A DNA stretch of 64,000 bases. Origin: Tolypocladium sp. Sup5 PDA-1 (lineage: Eukaryota; Ascomycota; Sordariomycetes; Hypocreales; Ophiocordycipitaceae). Under the pieces are notes generated by a model. The model searched no databases, was not told the origin of the DNA, and saw only the letters and a list, made by a program, of their open reading frames with translations. The stretch's first letter is position 1. Every line of letters starts with the position of its first letter. This document shows, piece by piece, positions 63,999 through 64,000 of this stretch. The stretch lies in contig JPHH03000014.1 in assembly GCA_000750105.3 (NCBI GenBank), positions 372,001 to 436,000 of the forward strand. Reading direction: 5' to 3'. The position numbers and the translations under genes are program-made.

Positions 63999-64000
63999 GG

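Overview
The window looks like nuclear DNA of a filamentous ascomycete (Pezizomycotina). Gene content and style best fit a GC-rich Sordariomycete, probably Hypocreales-like; this lineage call is inference, not a database result. The evidence is short GT-AG introns of about 50-90 nt inside genes, a Zn2Cys6 regulator, fungal-type P450, MFS and GH28 genes, CCR4, an AcrB-like protein and a FHIP-like protein. No operons, CRISPR arrays, rRNA or convincing tRNA genes were seen.

Layout, left to right. 1-3.1 kb: a six-exon cytochrome P450. 3.1-6.8 kb: gene-poor repeat debris with decayed, repeat-rich and AT-rich segments. 6.8-11 kb: a secreted, probably GPI-anchored 5'-nucleotidase and an ARMT1/DUF89 metal-dependent phosphatase, both on +. 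11.3-16.4 kb: a secreted Ser/Thr-rich protein and a leaderless Mn-superoxide dismutase on -, then a small unknown gene on +. 16.8-18.2 kb: broken or poorly resolved coding remnants on -. 18.4-21.8 kb: a Zn2Cys6 transcription factor and an atypical short-chain dehydrogenase, tandem on -. 22.5-27.4 kb: a small ORF, a T5orf172/GIY-YIG-domain protein (+) and a sugar transporter (-). 27.4-31.7 kb: a long stretch without a convincing gene. 31.7-35.7 kb: two unknown intron-containing genes in divergent orientation, then a secreted GH28 protein. 37.3-45.4 kb: a FHIP-like protein (-), a 199-aa unknown (+) and AcrB (-). 48.3-53.6 kb: a SAM-carrier-like mitochondrial carrier, an unknown possibly mitochondrial protein, a 70-aa LYR-motif protein and a methyltransferase. 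57.1-64 kb: CCR4 deadenylase, an F-box protein, a secreted M24-like peptidase and the edge of another mitochondrial carrier.

How the genes relate. No biosynthetic gene cluster is evident. Most genes are housekeeping or secreted-nutrition functions: extracellular phosphate or nucleoside release, pectin-type hydrolysis, peptide cleavage, sugar uptake, mitochondrial transport, mRNA decay and ubiquitin signalling. The one suggestive pair is the Zn2Cys6 regulator with the adjacent SDR. The most interesting signals are: an in-frame, stop-free 51-nt intron splitting the zinc cluster of that regulator; catalytic-residue substitutions in the P450, the SDR and the GH28 protein; a GATG tandem repeat that breaks a reading frame; several genes visible only after splicing; and a dispersed TACTCCGTACGGAGTA-like palindrome. 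All gene models are hand-spliced from sequence and need transcript support.
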